This document shows, piece by piece, positions 23,002 through 25,473 of a DNA stretch of 25,473 bases (the stretch's first letter is position 1; each line of letters begins with the position of its first letter). Source of the stretch: GCA-016699105 sp036518915 (GTDB lineage: Bacteria > Patescibacteriota > Saccharimonadia > UBA4664). The stretch covers positions 1 through 25,473 of the forward strand of contig DATDME010000024.1 in NCBI GenBank assembly GCA_036518915.1, in the 5' to 3' direction. The position numbers and the translations under genes are program-made. The notes beneath the pieces were generated by a model. It was not told the origin of the DNA. It searched no databases and saw only the letters and a program-made list of their open reading frames with translations.

Positions 23002-23007
23002 TATAGT
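23002..23007 (+). promoter_or_regulatory. -10 box of trpS
   Basis: TATAGT 33 nt before the GTG start at 23041. The leader contains GAAAGGG at a usable distance from the GTG, so this gene is probably translated from a normal ribosome binding site. Confidence 0.4.
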
Positions 23008-23040
23008 GGAGGATAACAACATACAGAAAGGGCGACAGCA

Positions 23041-24033
23041 GTGAAGCGAGTAGTATCCGGCATTAAGCCGACCGGTGAGCTGACACTTGGTAACTACATC
23101 GGAGCGATGAAGCGGTGGGGCGAGATGAGCGCCGACCCCGAGCGCGAGCACTTTTTCTTTGTGCCCAATCTGCACGCGCTCACTTCGCGGCCTGACCCAA
23201 AGGAACTGAAGCGTGATAGCCGGAGTGCGGTGGCCTGGCTGCTGGCGTGCGGCGTCGATCATGACCACAGCTACATCTTCATGCAATCGCAGGTGCCGGC
23301 GCACTCCGAGCTCACCTGGATCCTTAATAACTATGCGACGGTGGGTGAGCTCAACCGGATGACGCAATTTAAGGACAAGTCGGCTAAGCAGGGGACTGAG
23401 GGCCAACTGGTGGGGCTGTATGATTACCCGGTGATGATGGCGGCCGACATTTTGCTCTACGATGCCGATGAGGTGCCAGTCGGCGAAGACCAAAAGCAGC
23501 ATGTGGAGCTGACCAGAGATATTGCTACCCGGTTCAATAATATTCATGGCGAGACATTCATGGTGCCGCTGCCGACGGTTCAAAAGGAAGGCGCCCGCAT
23601 CATGAACCTCCAAGACCCGACCCGCAAAATGAGCAAAAGTGACCATGACGATAGCGGCAACATTTTATTGAGCGATGATGAAAAGACCATCGAAAAGAAA
23701 ATTATGCGGGCAGTGACCGATTCTGGCAGCCAGGTAGCTTCAGGGGCAGACAAGCCCGCGTTGACCAATCTGTTGGTCATCATGTCGGTGCTTGGCGGGA
23801 AGGAGATTCCCCAGCTCGAAGAAAAGTATGCCGGCAAGGGCTACGGTGACTTTAAGCAAGACCTGGCCGAGTTGGTGGTGCAGACATTGCGTCCATTGCA
23901 GCATACCCACGCGCAGCTCTTGAAAGAGGGCAATGAGCGGATCGATAAGGCTTTGGAGCATGGTTGGTGGCGGGCCAGTGAGCTGGCTAACGCTAAGCTT
24001 GGCCAAGTCAAAGAGATTCTTGGACTGCTCTAA
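23041..24033 (+). CDS. trpS: Tryptophanyl-tRNA synthetase
   Basis: Charges tRNA-Trp. The 330-residue class I enzyme starts with GTG and the usual VVSGIKPTGELTLGNYIGA, where TLGNY (15-19) is the HIGH-type motif. Further marks are HALTSRPDP, ILNNYATVGELNRMTQFKDK, YPVMMAADILLYDADEVPVGEDQKQH and the KMSKS motif (196-200) in RKMSKSDHDD. The C-terminal dimer and anticodon-binding helices are complete. A GAAAGGG ribosome binding site upstream supports the GTG. Confidence 0.97.
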   Translation: MKRVVSGIKPTGELTLGNYIGAMKRWGEMSADPEREHFFFVPNLHALTSRPDPKELKRDSRSAVAWLLACGVDHDHSYIFMQSQVPAHSELTWILNNYATVGELNRMTQFKDKSAKQGTEGQLVGLYDYPVMMAADILLYDADEVPVGEDQKQHVELTRDIATRFNNIHGETFMVPLPTVQKEGARIMNLQDPTRKMSKSDHDDSGNILLSDDEKTIEKKIMRAVTDSGSQVASGADKPALTNLLVIMSVLGGKEIPQLEEKYAGKGYGDFKQDLAELVVQTLRPLQHTHAQLLKEGNERIDKALEHGWWRASELANAKLGQVKEILGLL

Positions 24034-24049
24034 CTAAGTTTCGCCCATA

Positions 24050-24081
24050 CTACAGCCAGCCGCTGTAGCGCCTGGCTTTTT
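24050..24081 (+). terminator. trpS terminator with two overlapping hairpins
   Basis: AGCCAG (24054-24059) pairs with CTGGCT (24072-24077) followed by TTTTT. A second helix, CTACAGC (24050-24056) with GCTGTAG (24062-24068), overlaps and excludes it. Confidence 0.65.
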
Positions 24082-24320
24082 CGTTTGGTGGGTCAGGGGT
24101 GCCGGGTTGAGCCGGTTTGTATCTGGTAAATATTGCAACTTTTGAGTTCTTGTGTTTTGGTACGGTTTTAACTGGTGATTTTGACAAAATATTTGTGCAT
24201 AAACGTTGTTATATTTTCAACAAGGCTCGTTGGCTCAGACGTTGCGATGCAGAATATGTTGTATTATTTTGGCTCCGTAAAGGTAAATAGTCGAAATATT
24301 TTCAATATAGCATAAGAATA
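24082..24320. other. AT-rich gene-free region upstream of the structured RNA
   Basis: No coding frame or motif was recognised. The last 80 bases are strongly A/T-rich and lie just upstream of a TTGACA promoter, so they may act as an UP element. Confidence 0.4.
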
Positions 24321-24349
24321 TTGACATTCTAAAACGCTTGTGATAAGTT
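24321..24349 (+). promoter_or_regulatory. Strong promoter of the structured RNA
   Basis: Consensus TTGACA (24321-24326), a 17-bp spacer and TAAGTT (24344-24349), preceded by A/T-rich DNA. The start would be near 24356. Confidence 0.6.
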
Positions 24350-24355
24350 ATGAGT

Positions 24356-24880
24356 ACGTTCGTTGAAAGTTAAATTCTCTTCGGCACCTGCTCCCTCCGA
24401 CAGTAGGGAAGACCCAGGTTAGAGATATCCCCCTTATTTCTAACCAGGGTCCGCCCTACGGTCGATAACACAGCTTTTAGCCCGGGTCCAAACCAGGCTA
24501 GCGCGCAAAGTTGGATTTTCAGTGGCGGCTGGAGGCAAACGGTTATAATCAGTTGATTGTAACCGATTGCTTCCAGCTACCCCCATGGGTAGCAGGAAGC
24601 GACCAACCGAATCAACCATTGTTTCATCGAATTATTAAGAAACAATCAAGATTCAAACCAAAACCAAAATCTATATTCAAAAACAAAACGGCTTATACAA
24701 GTACCAATAACTTGGAAACCTCATCAGTGCACACTGACTCGCCAATTTGCTCCGAATATCAGATTTACCATTACGGGGCGACTCGACGACGTCAATTACA
24801 CACATATTGGACGCTTCCGCCAACCGCCCCGTAACTCCTGGAATTATTCTGCCCCCAGTCGCAAGCTGGGGGCGTTTTTG
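24356..24880 (+). ncRNA. Candidate large structured non-coding RNA, ~525 nt, family unknown
   Basis: Between a near-consensus promoter and a strong terminator lies a chain of hairpins. H1 spans 24398-24464: CGAC/GTCG, GTAGGG/CCCTAC, ACCC/GGGT and GGTTAGA/TCTAACC, stacked with small symmetric mismatches. H2 is TAGCC/GGCTA (24478-24500). H3 spans 24552-24616: GTTGATT/AATCAAC outside, GCTTCC/GGAAGC and GCTACCC/GGGTAGC inside, with a CCAT loop. H4 is ATTGTTTC/GAAACAAT (24618-24646). H5 is CAAGT/ACTTG (24698-24714). H6 is TCAGTG/CACTGA (24724-24737). H7 is TTACGGGGCG/CGCCCCGTAA (24771-24834), 10 perfect pairs around a 44-nt loop. A-rich single strands separate H4 and H5. I see no tmRNA, RNase P, SRP or 6S landmark. 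A 107-codon frame inside (24511-24834) has a composition that follows the A-rich linkers and no motif, so it is probably chance. Confidence 0.6.
24851..24879 (+). terminator. Strong intrinsic terminator
   Basis: GCCCCCAG (24851-24858), loop TCGCAAG and CTGGGGGC (24866-24873) followed by GTTTTT. Confidence 0.9.
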
Positions 24881-24917
24881 TGGCATAATGGTAATGATAA
24901 CTGAGGCTGGGTGACGG

Positions 24918-25292
24918 GTGAGCTTGTTGGGGTGGCTGAGTTTTTGGGTAATTACCGCGGTAGCCGGCTTGGCGGTGCTGGTACTGAGTTTTGTGTTCAC
25001 GTCGCCGCAGGGTCTGGGCCCGGTGGGGGTGACAATCTGGTTTGTGCTGTTGTACGTGACGCTATCGGCTGTCTTCACGCTGGCGATATTTGCGGCAAAG
25101 CACTACTTGCGGCTGCATGCGGCGGCGATGACGCGGTTGCGCTACAGTCAGCGGCAGGGTATGCTAGTAGCCGGTTTAGTAGTGGGGTGCTTGTCTTTAA
25201 GCTCCCTCAAGCAATTGAGCTGGCTGGATGCTATACTACTGGGATTAATCCTCGTGATTGTCGAGGTGTATGTGAGGTTTCGATGGCCGTAA
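24918..25292 (+). CDS. Small membrane protein of unknown function
   Basis: A 124-residue hydrophobic protein starting at GTG, with GAGG about 11 nt upstream as a weak ribosome binding site. Four likely transmembrane segments lie at about 4-27, 36-60, 80-97 and 101-119, with a basic loop between the second and third. No family was recognised. Its last 10 nt overlap the start of pheS, so the two are probably one transcription unit that begins after the 24851-24879 terminator. The tight coupling to a housekeeping gene may be only genome compaction. Confidence 0.7.
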   Translation: MSLLGWLSFWVITAVAGLAVLVLSFVFTSPQGLGPVGVTIWFVLLYVTLSAVFTLAIFAAKHYLRLHAAAMTRLRYSQRQGMLVAGLVVGCLSLSSLKQLSWLDAILLGLILVIVEVYVRFRWP

Positions 25293-25473
25293 CACAAGCG
25301 GAAATGGTGGAGGCAATCCGGCAGGCGGAGAGCGTGGCTGCGCTGGAGCAGTTGCGGGTGGCGTACTTGGGACGCAAGGGGAGTGTGACTGAGCTGCTCA
25401 AGGCTGTGGGAGCGTTGCCGGCAGCCGAGAGGGCAGCGGCTGGCCAGGCGGCCAATGCGGTGCGCCAAGCGGT
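25283..25473 (+). CDS. pheS: Phenylalanyl-tRNA synthetase alpha subunit, 5' part only
   Basis: The window ends 63 codons into the gene. The start of the reading, MAVTQAEMVEAIRQAESV, followed by LRVAYLGRKGSVTELLKAVG and LPAAERAAAGQAANAVRQA, matches the N-terminal coiled-coil arm of PheS, where LGKKG, L-LLK, LP-EER and G-x-x-x-N are conserved. This arm binds tRNA-Phe. The ATG at 25283 overlaps the upstream membrane protein stop. pheT would be expected further downstream. Confidence 0.88.
   Translation, partial: MAVTQAEMVEAIRQAESVAALEQLRVAYLGRKGSVTELLKAVGALPAAERAAAGQAANAVRQA

Noticed and set aside
24511..24834. 107-codon frame in the trpS-pheS spacer
   Set aside because: Its content follows the A-rich linkers and hairpins, there is no ribosome binding site or motif, and it ends inside a perfect helix.
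24356..24880. Identification of the spacer RNA as tmRNA, RNase P RNA or SRP RNA
   Set aside because: No CCA end or tag frame, no GAGGAAAGTCC-type RNase P core on either strand, and the hairpin with AGCAGGAAGC lacks the SRP tetraloop.
1..25473. CRISPR array, insertion sequence or recoded TGA
   Set aside because: No regularly spaced repeats, no transposase or terminal repeats, and TGA serves as a normal stop at several gene ends.

Overview
The window reads as a chromosome segment of a small-genome bacterium, most likely a Patescibacteria/CPR member and plausibly a Saccharibacteria (TM7) relative. This is inferred from content and style: compact genes in small directons, short informational genes, a PilB-type pilus ATPase beside a PMT-type mannosyltransferase, several one-off secreted or membrane metalloproteins, and many genes whose start codon lies 6-8 nt after a good -10 box, so that their mRNAs would be leaderless or nearly so. 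TGA is used as a stop (for example at the ends of the GH13 and helicase genes), so the Gracilibacteria/SR1 code does not apply. Most of the window is GC-rich, with AT-rich islands around 20.65-21.0 kb and 24.1-24.8 kb.

Layout. 1-190: end of a structured transcript closed by a terminator, with a tmRNA-like CTCCACCA 3' end. 243-2006 (+): membrane-anchored FKBP isomerase and an LCP-family protein. 2121-5931 (+): carbohydrate cluster of GH37 trehalase-like protein, GH13 alpha-glucosidase-like enzyme and ROK sugar kinase, an apparent route from alpha-glucosides or trehalose to glucose phosphate. 5974-7782 (+): a zinc-ribbon/transmembrane/metzincin fusion. 7779-11527 (-): PilB-like ATPase, PMT mannosyltransferase and a membrane-anchored CHAP protein. 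11661-12557 (+): an HExxH membrane protein. 12.6-15.0 kb: a possible small RNA, then smpB (-) and argS (+) diverging from one short promoter region. 15032-17065 (-): a PP2C-like pseudophosphatase with a membrane segment. 17132-20493 (+): UvrD/AddA-type helicase fused to a PD-(D/E)XK nuclease, overlapping a SprT-like gene. 20535-20611: tRNA-Pro(CGG). 21002-21856: a MarR regulator with a palindromic operator inside its own promoter, followed by a frameshifted, truncated alpha/beta hydrolase. 21908-24033 (+): rmuC and trpS. 24321-24880: a gene-free block with a near-consensus promoter, a chain of strong hairpins and a strong terminator. 24918-25473 (+): a small membrane protein and the 5' end of pheS.

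The best candidate for something undescribed is the roughly 525-nt structured RNA at about 24356-24880. It does not carry signatures I recognise from tmRNA, RNase P RNA, SRP RNA or 6S RNA. Other points of note are the pseudo-PP2C sensor-like protein, the trehalase-like protein that seems to lack its usual catalytic base, the MarR autoregulatory cassette with its decaying target, and a possible A-rich small RNA beside smpB.
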